NCBI GenBank assembly: GCA_050943535.1
Contig: JBMNPJ010000002.1
Location: forward strand, 124,001-188,000
DNA from: Massiliimalia sp050943535
GTDB lineage: Bacteria > Bacillota > Clostridia > Oscillospirales > Ruminococcaceae
Reading direction: 5' to 3'
Length of the DNA: 64,000 bases
Shown: positions 1 to 9,139 of the stretch, in pieces
Position numbering within the stretch: position 1 is the stretch's first letter
Layout: each line of letters starts with the position of its first letter
Made by a program: the position numbers and the translations under genes
Notes under the pieces: model-generated
The model's database searches: none
Told to the model about the DNA's origin: nothing
The model's input: only the letters and a program-made list of their open reading frames with translations

Positions 1-681
1 GTGAGCGCCGTTGAATACGATGCAGTGTTCGTTGTAGTATACATAAGGAGAATACTGGAATCCCCATGGGCTGTCATTGATGGTAATCGGGATAATCCGG
101 TGATTCTGCCGGGCAGGATGGTTGACACGTCCTGCATAACCTTCATTTTCACGGCACAGTTGACATTTTGGATAACCGCTTTGTTTTGCCAGTTTTGCAG
201 CTGCAATCGCCTTTGGATCTTTTTCCGGTTTAGACAGGTTGATGGTGATGTCAATATCTCCATACTGGCTGGGAACATCCCACTTCATATCCTTTTTGAT
301 CCGGTATCTGCGGATATAGTCAGTGTCCTGGCTGAATTTGTAGAAAAAGTCGGTTGCTTCTTTTGGAGATTTTTCATACAGACTGCGGAATTTAGCAATG
401 ACACTGCTTGGAGGAGCTACCAGGCATCCCATAATTTTGGTGTCAAACAGATCCCGGTAAACAATGCTGTCTTCAATGAGACCTTTTTCACAGGCATAAT
501 CCAGCAGTTCTTTTAAAATATCTTCCAGTTCCGGCAGTGGGGAAGTGTTTTCTGGTTCTTCATATTCTTCCAATTGCAGAACTTCCAGAATCCGGTTGGT
601 AGCGTAAATTTTATCTTCCGGCTGGATCAGTTCCTTTTCCAAACCATACTGTACCAATTGGTGAATTGCTTGATTAATCAT
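1..681 (-). CDS. galT: UDP-glucose--hexose-1-phosphate uridylyltransferase, class II GalT (partial)
   Basis: Reading the minus strand from the ATG at 679-681 gives a protein starting MINQAIHQLVQYGLEKELIQ, which continues off the left edge of the window, so only about 227 N-terminal residues are present. The sequence has the Firmicute type II GalT pattern, including GCLVAPPSSVIAKF near residue 88 and a cysteine pair in YPKCQLCRENEGYAGR near residue 165. The enzyme swaps UMP between UDP-glucose and galactose-1-phosphate in the cytoplasmic Leloir pathway. A good ribosome site (AGAAGGA, 8 bases before the ATG) precedes it. It lies 123 bases downstream of galK and is probably in the same transcript. 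Confidence 0.93.
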   Translation of the reverse strand, partial: MINQAIHQLVQYGLEKELIQPEDKIYATNRILEVLQLEEYEEPENTSPLPELEDILKELLDYACEKGLIEDSIVYRDLFDTKIMGCLVAPPSSVIAKFRSLYEKSPKEATDFFYKFSQDTDYIRRYRIKKDMKWDVPSQYGDIDITINLSKPEKDPKAIAAAKLAKQSGYPKCQLCRENEGYAGRVNHPARQNHRIIPITINDSPWGFQYSPYVYYNEHCIVFNGAH

Positions 682-748
682 GCAGTTTCCTTCTTTCTTA
701 AGGGTAAAGAGTAAAAATCCGTGAATTTTTAAAACAATGAACGGCAAT

Positions 749-788
749 ATCCTGTTTTGCTTTTTTATATGAACTGTCAAAACAGGAT
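749..788 (-). other. galK-galT intercistronic hairpin
   Basis: ATCCTGTTTTG at 749-759 pairs perfectly with CAAAACAGGAT at 778-788 around an 18-base loop. No U-run follows it on the minus strand, so it looks like an mRNA stability or processing hairpin or a weak attenuator rather than a full terminator. Confidence 0.5.
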
Positions 789-804
789 TTCCGTATCAAT
801 GGAT

Positions 805-2094
805 TTATTCAGTAACAGCGACGCCGCCCAAAGGACGAATGTTTAAAACATAGCAGCTTCCTTCACCAAATACGCCTTCAATGGTCTTTTTGTAGGTTTC
901 TACCATATCTACTGGAACAAAGTTCTGGATGGTGCCGGCAAAACCGCCGCCGTGTACACGGCTAACGCCTTTTCCTTTCAGAATCTGTTCGCTGACAGCC
1001 AGACCCAGTGCAACACCCTGTTCCATTGGGTTGGAGTTGGAGTAAATATTCTGCAAGTATTTAAAGGAAGAATTTCCGGAAGCAGCAACCAGATTTTTAA
1101 AGGTTTCAAAATCATTGTTTTTCAAAGCAGCAGCTTCTTCCTGAGCAGTGCGGTTGTCATTGAAGAAGTGGATTGCACGGAGAATTGCACGGTCAGAAGT
1201 TACTTTACGTACTTCTGAGATTTTTTCAAAAAATTCTTTTTCATCTACCTGGCGGAGTACTTCTTTGCCAAAGAAGCGTGCAACTTCTTTCATTTCGGTA
1301 GGAATTGCCACATAGTCAGGGGTTAAGTCTGCATGGTTTCCTTTGGTGTCTACGATGCACAGAGCATAGCCGCAGTCAGCAAAGTCAAAGTCAATTTTGT
1401 TGATTACCGGATTTTCAGTATCGCCAAAGTCAATTGCAACAAAGCCGCCTACAGAGCTTACCATCTGATCCATCAGGCCACAAGCTTTGCCAAAGTAGTG
1501 TACTTCGGAATACTGGCTGATTTTTGCGATTTCTACTGCGGAAACGCTGCCCTGGTTGAACAGGTGGCTCAAAATGGTTCCTACCAGATTTTCGAATGCA
1601 GCAGAAGAAGACAGACCAGAACCTTTTAATACGTTAGAGGTAGTGTAAGCATCAAAACCGCCAATTTCGTAACCCAGTTCTTTAAACCGTGCTGCAATCC
1701 CGCGGATGATGGAAGCGGAATGACCGGTTTCTTTATCCTGAGGAGTCAGATCGCTTAAATCAATCACATCCATTGGAAATCCTTTGGACTGAATGCGGAT
1801 GATGTTGTCGTCGTTTTTAGATACGATACCGATAACGTCCAGGTTTACTGCAGCAGCCAATACACATCCGTGCTGATGGTCGGTATGGTTTCCGCCTACT
1901 TCGGTACGGCCAGGAGCGGAAAACAGAGAAACATCGGTATGTCCTGGGAAAACTGCATTAAATTCATCTACTGCTTCCCCATAGCGTTTTTGCTGTTCAG
2001 ATATGTAAGATTGTTTTTTGTCATACAGTTTTGCAAACATGGTGTCAAATTTGCCGGAAGCCAGCATGTCTTTTACATTAGAAATAGGATACAT
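805..2094 (-). CDS. galK: Galactokinase
   Basis: This 429-residue GHMP-family kinase phosphorylates galactose to galactose-1-phosphate with ATP, the first committed Leloir step. The galactokinase signature is seen as PGRTEVGGNHTDHQ at residues 61-74. The GHMP ATP-binding loop KGSGLSSSAA lies at residues 157-166, and the C-terminal glycine-rich motif HGGGFAGT is near residue 380. The protein is somewhat longer than the roughly 390 residues usual for the family, with an N-terminal extension typical of clostridial GalK. Its start ATG at 2092-2094 is preceded by AAAGGAGAAAG. The gene is divergent from an AraC-type regulator and is followed by galT. galE is not here but about 57 kb away. Confidence 0.96.
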   Translation of the reverse strand: MYPISNVKDMLASGKFDTMFAKLYDKKQSYISEQQKRYGEAVDEFNAVFPGHTDVSLFSAPGRTEVGGNHTDHQHGCVLAAAVNLDVIGIVSKNDDNIIRIQSKGFPMDVIDLSDLTPQDKETGHSASIIRGIAARFKELGYEIGGFDAYTTSNVLKGSGLSSSAAFENLVGTILSHLFNQGSVSAVEIAKISQYSEVHYFGKACGLMDQMVSSVGGFVAIDFGDTENPVINKIDFDFADCGYALCIVDTKGNHADLTPDYVAIPTEMKEVARFFGKEVLRQVDEKEFFEKISEVRKVTSDRAILRAIHFFNDNRTAQEEAAALKNNDFETFKNLVAASGNSSFKYLQNIYSNSNPMEQGVALGLAVSEQILKGKGVSRVHGGGFAGTIQNFVPVDMVETYKKTIEGVFGEGSCYVLNIRPLGGVAVTE

Positions 2095-2173
2095 GGCACT
2101 TTCTCCTTTTTACATTAAAATTTTCCAATTTGTTTCAAACCTTTTTGAATGAACGCACATAGCTTATAATTTT

Positions 2174-2202
2174 ACTATAGTCTTTTTTGGCCTGCAAGTC
2201 AA
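2174..2202 (-). promoter_or_regulatory. galK promoter, sigma-A type
   Basis: On the minus strand a -35 TTGACT (2197-2202) and a -10 TATAGT (2174-2179) are separated by exactly 17 bases. It would start galK transcription about 75 bases before the ATG. It lies back-to-back with the regulator's promoter. Confidence 0.7.
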
Positions 2203-2233
2203 TTTTTATTTGTGATTTATCTATGGAGAAATG

Positions 2234-2262
2234 TTGCGTTATGAAGGAAAAACAGATATAAT
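2234..2262 (+). promoter_or_regulatory. Promoter of the AraC-type regulator gene
   Basis: TTGCGT (2234-2239) and TATAAT (2257-2262) have a 17-base spacer. The galK and regulator promoters are about 30 bases apart, so one bound regulator could control both. Confidence 0.65.
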
Positions 2263-2392
2263 AAAAATAAGAAGCGGACAGAAGGTTTACGCAAGAAGAA
2301 AACCGTGGAATCAGAACAGGAAAACGGGACATTACAGCGAAAAATTTGTACCTTAAAAAACGGTTGCTTAGGATAACAAGGAGCGTGGCAGG

Positions 2393-3232
2393 ATGGAGAG
2401 TTTTAAATACTCTTATAAAACAGAGGAGTCAGATAATATTCTGGTAAATGTTTATAATTCTGGCTATCAAAAATGCGAAGGCGGATATTCTATGGGACCC
2501 ATTATCCGCAACCGGTATGTGATTCATCATGTGGTATCCGGAAAAGGGTATTATACGGTAGATCAGGTTACCTATACCATTGAAAAAGGGGATTCTTTTA
2601 TCATTTATCCCAATACGGTGGTCAGCTATCAGGCGGATTTGAAGGATCCCTGGGAATATTACTGGGTTGGATTTGGAGGAGCAGATGTAAAGGGGCTGAT
2701 TTCACAGACTGATTTTTCCCGGCATCATCCGGTGATTTCCACCAGCCGAGGGACAGAGCTCAAAGACCTGCTGCTGAATATCTACCATTGCAGTGGGGCA
2801 AACCTTTATAACCACATTGCGATGGTGGGGTATTTGTATTTGTTCTTATCGGTTTTGATCCAGTGCTCTCAGAAAAATGAGCACGATGTGGATATTTCTG
2901 TGGAGTATATTAAAAAAGCGGTGGATTTTATTACAGAAAACTATGAGCACCATTTGACCATAACCGATATTGCCAATCATTTAGGGGTCAGCCGGAGCCA
3001 TTTGTACCGGGTGTTTATGCGGCATATTTCCCAGTCTCCTAAAGCTTACTTGGAAAATTATCGGATTCGCCAGGGAAGCATGCTGCTGCGGCAGACTTCT
3101 ATGACAGTCAATGAAGTGGCAAGTTCTGTAGGGTATGATGATCAGCTTCATTTTTCCAAGGTGTTCAAAAAAATTATGGGCATGTCCCCTAAGGAATACC
3201 GCCGTCAGGAACGGGTACAGGGGGAAACGTAA
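2393..3232 (+). CDS. AraC family transcriptional regulator, probable galactose-responsive
   Basis: A 279-residue regulator with an N-terminal cupin-like ligand pocket (residues 1-150, with GKGYYTVDQVTYTIEKGDSF) and a C-terminal AraC double helix-turn-helix (about 175-275). The first helix-turn-helix reads ITDIANHLGVSRSHLYRVF, and the second carries the family signature VASSVGYDDQLHFSKVFKK. The first motif marks DNA binding and the layout marks sugar-responsive activators. Its divergent position beside galK suggests it controls galK-galT, an inference from context. The ligand could be galactose, a galactoside or another sugar. The start is the ATG after AAGGAGCGTGGCAGG. A kinase gene follows after 31 bases. 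Confidence 0.88.
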   Translation: MESFKYSYKTEESDNILVNVYNSGYQKCEGGYSMGPIIRNRYVIHHVVSGKGYYTVDQVTYTIEKGDSFIIYPNTVVSYQADLKDPWEYYWVGFGGADVKGLISQTDFSRHHPVISTSRGTELKDLLLNIYHCSGANLYNHIAMVGYLYLFLSVLIQCSQKNEHDVDISVEYIKKAVDFITENYEHHLTITDIANHLGVSRSHLYRVFMRHISQSPKAYLENYRIRQGSMLLRQTSMTVNEVASSVGYDDQLHFSKVFKKIMGMSPKEYRRQERVQGET

Positions 3233-3263
3233 GAAAATAGAGTAGCAAGGCGGGTGGTTTGAG

Positions 3264-4145
3264 ATGGAATATCCGGAGATCCAAAAGCGATTGGAACCAT
3301 ATGGAGTTCCCATACATACTTTGACCTTTTTGGGAGAAGGACATGACAGCCAAGCATTTTTATTAAACGGAGATCAGGTTGTAAAAATTCCCCGCCACGA
3401 AGGGGCAAGGCAGCGGCAAAAACAGGAATTTGCTTTATATCACTTGTTAAAAGATCAAAATCTTTCGGTTTCCATTCCAAAGGGGATTTGGGAAAATGGG
3501 GATTTTTTCGTGTTTTCTTATGTTCCAGGAACACAGATTACCTATTGGCAGTATCATCAGCTCAGTTCTGAGAAACAAGAACAGCTGGCAAAGGAAGAAG
3601 CGGAATTTTTACGCAGGCTGCACAGGGTTTCTATTCATCCTGAAAATCCCGTTTTGAAGGACAGAATACAGGATAAACGCAAACGGTTTGAAACAGATCG
3701 GTATGAGCTGACACTTTGGCTGGAAGAACAGGGAGAGATGACCGCTAGTCTTTCCTGTAAAATTCAGCGGTTTTATGATTTTCTTTTCAGCCAGAAGAAT
3801 TTGTTTGAATATACGCCGGTGTTGGTGCACAATGATTTCAGTGCTTCTAATATGAAATTTCAGAACCACCATCTAACCGGAGTGATTGATTTTGCCGATT
3901 TTCTGTGGGGAGATCCGGATCAGGATTTTCTGTATCTTCTGGACAACAGCACCGATGATTTTGGAACTGGGTTTGGAGAGATGGTGCTGTATTATTATGG
4001 ACATGATCATCCTGCCGCCGTGTGCGAAAAAGCCAGAATCAATGATTTGTACTGGAGTGTGGAGCAGGTGTTGATTGGAAAACAGCTGGGAGATTTTCAG
4101 ATGATAAAACAGGGAATCAAGGACCTAAAAGAACTGCCCTTTTAG
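3264..4145 (+). CDS. APH-family small-molecule phosphotransferase
   Basis: A 293-residue protein of the aminoglycoside phosphotransferase / choline kinase fold. Visible are the ATP-site lysine in QVVKIPRHEG (about residue 40), the catalytic Brenner motif VHNDFSASNMKF (about 190-201, an HxDxxxxN pattern) and the magnesium-binding segment GVIDFADFLWGDPDQD (about 207-222). It would transfer phosphate from ATP to a hydroxyl group of a small molecule. The substrate cannot be told from the sequence; such homologues may act on antibiotics, sugars or amino alcohols. It follows the AraC-type regulator by 31 bases, so the two are likely co-transcribed. A weak terminator-like hairpin follows it. Confidence 0.8.
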   Translation: MEYPEIQKRLEPYGVPIHTLTFLGEGHDSQAFLLNGDQVVKIPRHEGARQRQKQEFALYHLLKDQNLSVSIPKGIWENGDFFVFSYVPGTQITYWQYHQLSSEKQEQLAKEEAEFLRRLHRVSIHPENPVLKDRIQDKRKRFETDRYELTLWLEEQGEMTASLSCKIQRFYDFLFSQKNLFEYTPVLVHNDFSASNMKFQNHHLTGVIDFADFLWGDPDQDFLYLLDNSTDDFGTGFGEMVLYYYGHDHPAAVCEKARINDLYWSVEQVLIGKQLGDFQMIKQGIKDLKELPF

Positions 4146-4152
4146 GCTGGAT

Positions 4153-4176
4153 ACCGGCAAAGGGAAAGCCGGTTTT
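4153..4176 (+). terminator. Weak terminator after the APH-family gene
   Basis: ACCGGC (4153-4158) pairs with GCCGGT (4168-4173) around AAAGGGAAA and is followed by TTT. The stem is short, so termination may be partial. Confidence 0.4.
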
Positions 4177-4178
4177 GG

Positions 4179-4207
4179 TTGCAGAAAATGGAAAAAAATG
4201 ATATGAT
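4179..4207 (+). promoter_or_regulatory. Promoter of the recJ-relA-dtd operon
   Basis: TTGCAG (4179-4184) and TATGAT (4202-4207) are 17 bases apart, about 60 bases before the recJ start. Confidence 0.6.
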
Positions 4208-4272
4208 GTGAAATAGACTGATTTTAGCTGCTGGTTAAAAGAAAGTGTCCGCATAAAGGAGGCGTTTTGCAT

Positions 4273-6330
4273 TTGGCAATCAAATATTGGAATTTACCAG
4301 CTGACAACCGTCAGTTGGCGGTGTCCTTATCTGCCCAGACTGGACTTCCGGCGTTTGTTACGGAAATTCTGGTCAATCGGGGATATACTACTTTTGGGGA
4401 AATGGATGAGTTTTTCGGCGCAGAAGAGCAGTTCGAAGATCCTTACGTTTTGGCGGATATGTCTGCGGCAGTGGAACGGATTCGCCAGGGAGTGGAAAAT
4501 TTCGAAAAAATTGCAGTCTATGGAGATTATGACTGTGACGGAGTAACTTCTACGGCGCTGTTGTATTCCTATTTGAATTTGCTGGGTGCCAATGTCATTT
4601 ACTATATTCCTTCCCGGGAAGGGGAAGGATACGGTCTGCATCGGGAATCTGTGAAACAGTTGGCCGAACAGGGCGTAGAATTGATGATTACAGTGGATAA
4701 TGGGATTTCTGCCCTGGAGGAAATTGATTACGCCAATTCTCTGGGAATGGACGTAATCGTAACAGACCACCATCAGGTTGGAGAAACCCTGCCTAATGCA
4801 GTAGCTGTGGTAAACCCTCACCGGAAAGACTGCCCCAGTACCTTTAAACAGCTGGCGGGAGTTGGGGTCGCCTTTAAATTGGTAACAGCCTTGGAAGACG
4901 GGGACTATAGCTGTACTTTAGAACAGTTTGGAGATTTAGTAGCAATTGGTACCGTAGGTGATGTGGTTCCCCTTACAGGAGAAAATCGCAGCTTTGTACG
5001 CCGAGGATTAGAACTGCTAAGCCGTACAGACAATATTGGGCTGGTGGCACTGATGCAGGTGGCAAACCTCAATCCGGAACATTTAAATTCTCAGAATATT
5101 GCTTTTGGAATTTGCCCCAGAATTAATGCGGCGGGACGTATGGGCGATGCTTCCCTGGCGGTTCGTCTGCTGCTAAGTGATACTCCGGAAGAAGCCCAGC
5201 AGTTGGCGCAGCAAATGGCAGAACTAAATCAAATGCGCAAACAAAAGGAAGAAGCGATTGTAGCTGATATTCAAAATCAGATTCAGCATGACCCACAGGT
5301 ATTATATGATCGAGTGTTGACCTTTTATCAGGAGGGCTGGCATCCGGGTGTAATCGGAATTGTTTCTTCCAAAGTGCTGGAACAGTACGGAAAACCAAAT
5401 CTGCTCATGGCATTGCAAAATGGGCAGCTGTGCGGTTCTGCACGCAGTGTGGCAGAATTTCCGCTTTACGAGGCGCTGTGTTCCTGTTCGGAGCATTTGA
5501 TCCGATATGGAGGACATAAACAGGCGGCTGGATTTTTGCTGGAGGAAGGGGCATTCCCTGGTTTTAAGGAACAGTTGGAACATTATGCGGCAAAACATTA
5601 TCGCGTTATGCCTTCCTTTACTTATGATGTGGATAAGCAGATTTTTCCAGAAGAGCTGAATCTGCAGAATATTAAGCGGCTGGATTTGTTGGAACCGTTT
5701 GGAGCCGAAAATCAGCCTCCTCTGTTTTTGCTTAAAGAAGCTAAACTCATGGGAATCCAACCGGTCAGCGAAGGAAAACACCTGCGGTTAAAGCTGGATT
5801 TTGGTTCCGTCAGTGTCAGTGCTATGTATTTTGGAGTCAGTCCGCAGCGTTTTCTTTATGAACAGGGTCAGACTTTGGATCTGCTTGCCAATATTTCTGT
5901 GCGTCAGTACAATGGACGGGAGTATCTATCTGCGGTGGTGCGGGATTTACGCCCATCCGGCTTTTTGCAGCAGAACTTTTTTAACGCCAAAACCTACTAT
6001 GAGATGTTCCGCAGAGGAGAATGCTGTTCTGCCTCTGTGCTGAAAAAGGCCACTCCTACCCGGGAGGAAACGGCAGTTGTATACTTGTATTTGAAAAAAC
6101 ACGGTGGATTTTCCGGAGATGTAGAATCTTTGGGAAGCACGTTTTTAGTCAATGAAATCAATTATTTTAAATTCCGTTTGATTTTGGATTGCCTGCAGGA
6201 TGTAGGACTGATTCGAATATCACCGCTTTTGGATGGAATTACCCTTTGTCCTGTAGAAGGAAAGGTGGATTTGTTCAGCGGTGAAACCATGCGGAAACTG
6301 AAAGATATGGAGAATGTGGGGGGAAAATAA
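4273..6330 (+). CDS. recJ: Single-stranded-DNA-specific 5'-3' exonuclease RecJ
   Basis: RecJ degrades single-stranded DNA from the 5' end in recombination and mismatch or base-excision repair. The DHH phosphoesterase core shows VYGDYDCDGVTSTALL (about residue 83) and the namesake VIVTDHHQVGE (about 162). The DHHA1 motif RYGGHKQAAGF is near residue 414, followed by an OB-like domain and a C-terminal extension. The start is a TTG: the SD AAAGGAGG (4255-4262) is 10 bases from TTG 4273 and only 4 bases from an in-frame TTG at 4267, so 4273 is preferred but 4267 is possible. It heads an operon; relA begins directly after its stop codon. Confidence 0.93.
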   Translation: MAIKYWNLPADNRQLAVSLSAQTGLPAFVTEILVNRGYTTFGEMDEFFGAEEQFEDPYVLADMSAAVERIRQGVENFEKIAVYGDYDCDGVTSTALLYSYLNLLGANVIYYIPSREGEGYGLHRESVKQLAEQGVELMITVDNGISALEEIDYANSLGMDVIVTDHHQVGETLPNAVAVVNPHRKDCPSTFKQLAGVGVAFKLVTALEDGDYSCTLEQFGDLVAIGTVGDVVPLTGENRSFVRRGLELLSRTDNIGLVALMQVANLNPEHLNSQNIAFGICPRINAAGRMGDASLAVRLLLSDTPEEAQQLAQQMAELNQMRKQKEEAIVADIQNQIQHDPQVLYDRVLTFYQEGWHPGVIGIVSSKVLEQYGKPNLLMALQNGQLCGSARSVAEFPLYEALCSCSEHLIRYGGHKQAAGFLLEEGAFPGFKEQLEHYAAKHYRVMPSFTYDVDKQIFPEELNLQNIKRLDLLEPFGAENQPPLFLLKEAKLMGIQPVSEGKHLRLKLDFGSVSVSAMYFGVSPQRFLYEQGQTLDLLANISVRQYNGREYLSAVVRDLRPSGFLQQNFFNAKTYYEMFRRGECCSASVLKKATPTREETAVVYLYLKKHGGFSGDVESLGSTFLVNEINYFKFRLILDCLQDVGLIRISPLLDGITLCPVEGKVDLFSGETMRKLKDMENVGGK

Positions 6331-8511
6331 ATGCCAGATCAACTGTATCAGGAATTGTGCTCGAAAATTAAAGAGTCAGGAAAAGCTTATGATGTAGAAA
6401 AAATCAAAGCTGCATATGAAGTGGCTGAAAAAGCTCATCGGGAGCAGAAGAGAAGTTCCGGAGAGCCATATATTATTCATCCCCTCCATGTAGCCATTAT
6501 TCTGGTAGAATTGGGAATGGATACTGCCTGTGTCTGTTCCGGATTGCTGCATGATGTGGTAGAAGATACCGATGCCACTTTAGAGGATATTAAAAGTCAG
6601 TTTGGTGCAGAAATTGCCCAGCTGGTGGATGGTGTTACCAAGCTGACCCAGTTTGGGGGAAGCGTTCCCTTTACCAGCAAGGAACAGCAGCAGACAGAAA
6701 ATGTTCGAAAAATGCTGCTTGCCATGGGACAGGATATCCGAGTCATTATCATTAAATTGGCAGACCGTCTGCACAATCTGCGGACACTGCAGTACCGGAA
6801 ACCGGAAAAACAGCGGGAAAAGGCTTTGGAGACAATGGAAATTTACGCTCCCATTGCCAACCGTCTGGGGATTATGTCTGTGAAAGAGGAACTGGAAGAT
6901 TTATCTTTGCGGTATTTGGATCCAGTAGCTTGTCAGGAAATTGAGGACACCCTTGCCTTAAAGGACCGCAGCGGACGCCGGGCACTGATTGAATCAATTA
7001 AAGAGCGGATTCTGGAGCGGCTGAAAGAATATAACATGCATCCTCATATTGAGGGGCGGGTCAAGAGTCTGTACGGAATTTACCGGAAAGTCTATATGGC
7101 AGGAAGAAGCTTTGACGAAGTATATGACATTTACGCTCTGCGGATTATCGTAAACACAGATATTGAGTGTTACAACATTTTGGGGATTATCCACGATATG
7201 TTTACCCCAATTCCAAATCGGTTTAAAGACTATATTTCTACGCCAAAGCCCAATATGTACCAGTCTTTGCATACCACAGTAATCGGAAAGGAAGGCATTC
7301 CTTTTGAAATTCAGATCCGTACCTGGGATATGCATTATACTGCAGAATACGGGATTGCGGCTCACTGGAAATATAAAGAGGGCATTGCCGGAAAAGATAA
7401 GCTGGAAGAACGACTTTCTTGGGTGCGTCAGATTATTGAGGCGCAGCAGGATTCTGAAGAAGATATTGTGCGCAGCATTAAAACCGATTTGACCCCGGAA
7501 GAAATTTACGCCTTTACTCCAAAAGGAGATGTAAAGTGTCTGCCGGCAGGTTCTACGGTAATCGACTTTGCCTATGCCATTCACAGTGAAGTGGGGAACA
7601 AGATGATCGGTGCCAAAGCGGACGGAAAGATTGTCTCTTTGGAATATCAGGTGAAAAACGGACAGATCATCGAAATTCTTACTACGAAATCAGTGACCCA
7701 TGGTCCTAATAAAGAGTGGCTGTCTATTGCCAAGACCAGTGAGGCCCGGTCAAAAATCCGTGCCTGGTTTAAAAAGGAACGCCGGGAAGAAAACATCATT
7801 GAAGGACGGATGGAGCTGGAGCGTGAGCTTAAGCGGAACAACATCCGGCTTGATGAAGAACAGTACAGCCAGCTGATTGACCGGCTGTGCCGCAGATACA
7901 GTCATACCCAGGATGACCTGTATGCTGCGATTGGTTACGGAGGCATTGTAATCTCTAAAATCATGCCGAAAATCAAGGAAGATTACGCCAAAATGATTAA
8001 GCAAGATCAAACTGCAGAAGAAATGGCGGATCTGGTTCCAGTAAAACCGAAGATGACCGGCGATATTATGGTAGAAGGCATTGACAACTGTCTGGTGAAA
8101 TTTGCCCAGTGCTGCAATCCTCTGCCAGGAGATGAAATTATTGGGTTTATTACTCGAGGACATGGGGTATCCGTGCATAAAAAGGACTGCGTAAATGTTC
8201 AGTCTTCTATTCATGATCCGGAACAGCAGGGACGCTGGATTACGGTACACTGGACAGGCGATGTGGCAAAAAGCTACAACTGTACTTTGGATATTGTGGC
8301 ACATGACAGAGATGCTTTGATTGCGGACGTTACGGTAGCTTTGGCGACCATGCGAGTGCCAATTCATGAAATTAATGGACGAACTCTGAAAAACGGAAAC
8401 GCTGCCATTATGGTAACGGTAGCTACTCAGGGTGTGGAACATTTGAAAAATATCATGTATAAACTCAGCAAGGTTCCGGGTGTCATCAATGTGGAACGTA
8501 CCGGAAAATAA
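6331..8511 (+). CDS. relA: Bifunctional (p)ppGpp synthetase/hydrolase, RelA/SpoT (Rsh)
   Basis: A full-length 726-residue Rsh stringent-response enzyme. The hydrolase domain has the HD pair in LLHDVVEDT (about 72-80) and KLADRLHNLRTL. The synthetase domain has GRVKSLYGIYRK and RFKDYISTPKPNMYQSLHT; the RFKD sequence is the RxKD form seen in bifunctional enzymes, while RelA-only proteins carry ExDD. A TGS domain (about 390-450), a Cys-containing zinc-finger-like region (FAQCCNPLPGD) and a C-terminal ACT domain follow. It makes and degrades the alarmone at the ribosome in response to starvation. The ATG abuts the recJ stop, and dtd follows, the common Firmicute order. Confidence 0.97.
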   Translation: MPDQLYQELCSKIKESGKAYDVEKIKAAYEVAEKAHREQKRSSGEPYIIHPLHVAIILVELGMDTACVCSGLLHDVVEDTDATLEDIKSQFGAEIAQLVDGVTKLTQFGGSVPFTSKEQQQTENVRKMLLAMGQDIRVIIIKLADRLHNLRTLQYRKPEKQREKALETMEIYAPIANRLGIMSVKEELEDLSLRYLDPVACQEIEDTLALKDRSGRRALIESIKERILERLKEYNMHPHIEGRVKSLYGIYRKVYMAGRSFDEVYDIYALRIIVNTDIECYNILGIIHDMFTPIPNRFKDYISTPKPNMYQSLHTTVIGKEGIPFEIQIRTWDMHYTAEYGIAAHWKYKEGIAGKDKLEERLSWVRQIIEAQQDSEEDIVRSIKTDLTPEEIYAFTPKGDVKCLPAGSTVIDFAYAIHSEVGNKMIGAKADGKIVSLEYQVKNGQIIEILTTKSVTHGPNKEWLSIAKTSEARSKIRAWFKKERREENIIEGRMELERELKRNNIRLDEEQYSQLIDRLCRRYSHTQDDLYAAIGYGGIVISKIMPKIKEDYAKMIKQDQTAEEMADLVPVKPKMTGDIMVEGIDNCLVKFAQCCNPLPGDEIIGFITRGHGVSVHKKDCVNVQSSIHDPEQQGRWITVHWTGDVAKSYNCTLDIVAHDRDALIADVTVALATMRVPIHEINGRTLKNGNAAIMVTVATQGVEHLKNIMYKLSKVPGVINVERTGK

Positions 8512-8553
8512 TTTTAAAAATCAGCATCAGTCAAAGAGAGGAATTAAAAATCA

Positions 8554-9009
8554 ATGAAAGCAGTGATTCAGCGGATTTCCCGTGCGGAAATTACCATTAA
8601 TGGAACTCAAACCAGAAAAGTGGGAAACGGACTTTGTGTTTTGCTGGGCGTAATACAGGGGGACGAAAAAGAGCAGGCGGAATTTTTGGCGAAAAAAATT
8701 TACGAACTGCGGATTTTTACAGATGAAAATGATAAAATGAATCTGTCCTTGAAAGATATCGACGGAGAAATGCTGATTGTTTCCAACTTTACCCTGGGAG
8801 CAGACTGCAGTCATGGGCGGCGCCCTTCCTACACCAATGCAGCTCGTCCTGAAGTGGCGGAGCCATTATATCAGTACTTTGTGGAGCAGGTAAAAGCTCT
8901 GGGTATCAAACAGGTGCAGACCGGGGAATTTGGCGCAGATATGCAGATTGAACTGGTCAATGACGGTCCGGTTACTATTATTTTGGATACAAAGGAAATC
9001 GGAAAATAA
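8554..9009 (+). CDS. dtd: D-aminoacyl-tRNA deacylase
   Basis: A 151-residue Dtd that hydrolyses D-amino acids, and misacylated glycine, from tRNA. The two family motifs are visible: the SQxT-like loop here reads SNFTLGADCSHGRRPSY (about residues 76-92), and the cross-subunit Gly-cisPro motif is NDGPVTIILDT near the C-terminus (about 137-147). The SQ to SN change is seen in other clostridial homologues. The start ATG follows AGAGAGGAATT. It is the last gene of the recJ operon and ends just before a strong terminator. Confidence 0.95.
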   Translation: MKAVIQRISRAEITINGTQTRKVGNGLCVLLGVIQGDEKEQAEFLAKKIYELRIFTDENDKMNLSLKDIDGEMLIVSNFTLGADCSHGRRPSYTNAARPEVAEPLYQYFVEQVKALGIKQVQTGEFGADMQIELVNDGPVTIILDTKEIGK

Positions 9010-9015
9010 AGACAA

Positions 9016-9053
9016 AACGTGAGTGATTGAAAATAAAATCACTCACGTTTTTT
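9016..9053 (+). terminator. Rho-independent terminator of recJ-relA-dtd
   Basis: A perfect stem ACGTGAGTGATT (9017-9028) / AATCACTCACGT (9037-9048), flanked by AAA and TTT, with an 8-base loop and a T-run. Confidence 0.92.
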
Positions 9054-9139
9054 ATATGCTTGAAAAAAGGAATGTAAGGCAGTAATTATAGAAATTTTGG
9101 CTATCTTCAAGGGACAGACCGATGAGATATATTTATTTT

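Noticed and set aside
1..516. Plus-strand open frame at the left edge
   Set aside because: It is a shadow of galT, whose minus-strand translation shows clear GalT motifs and an SD.
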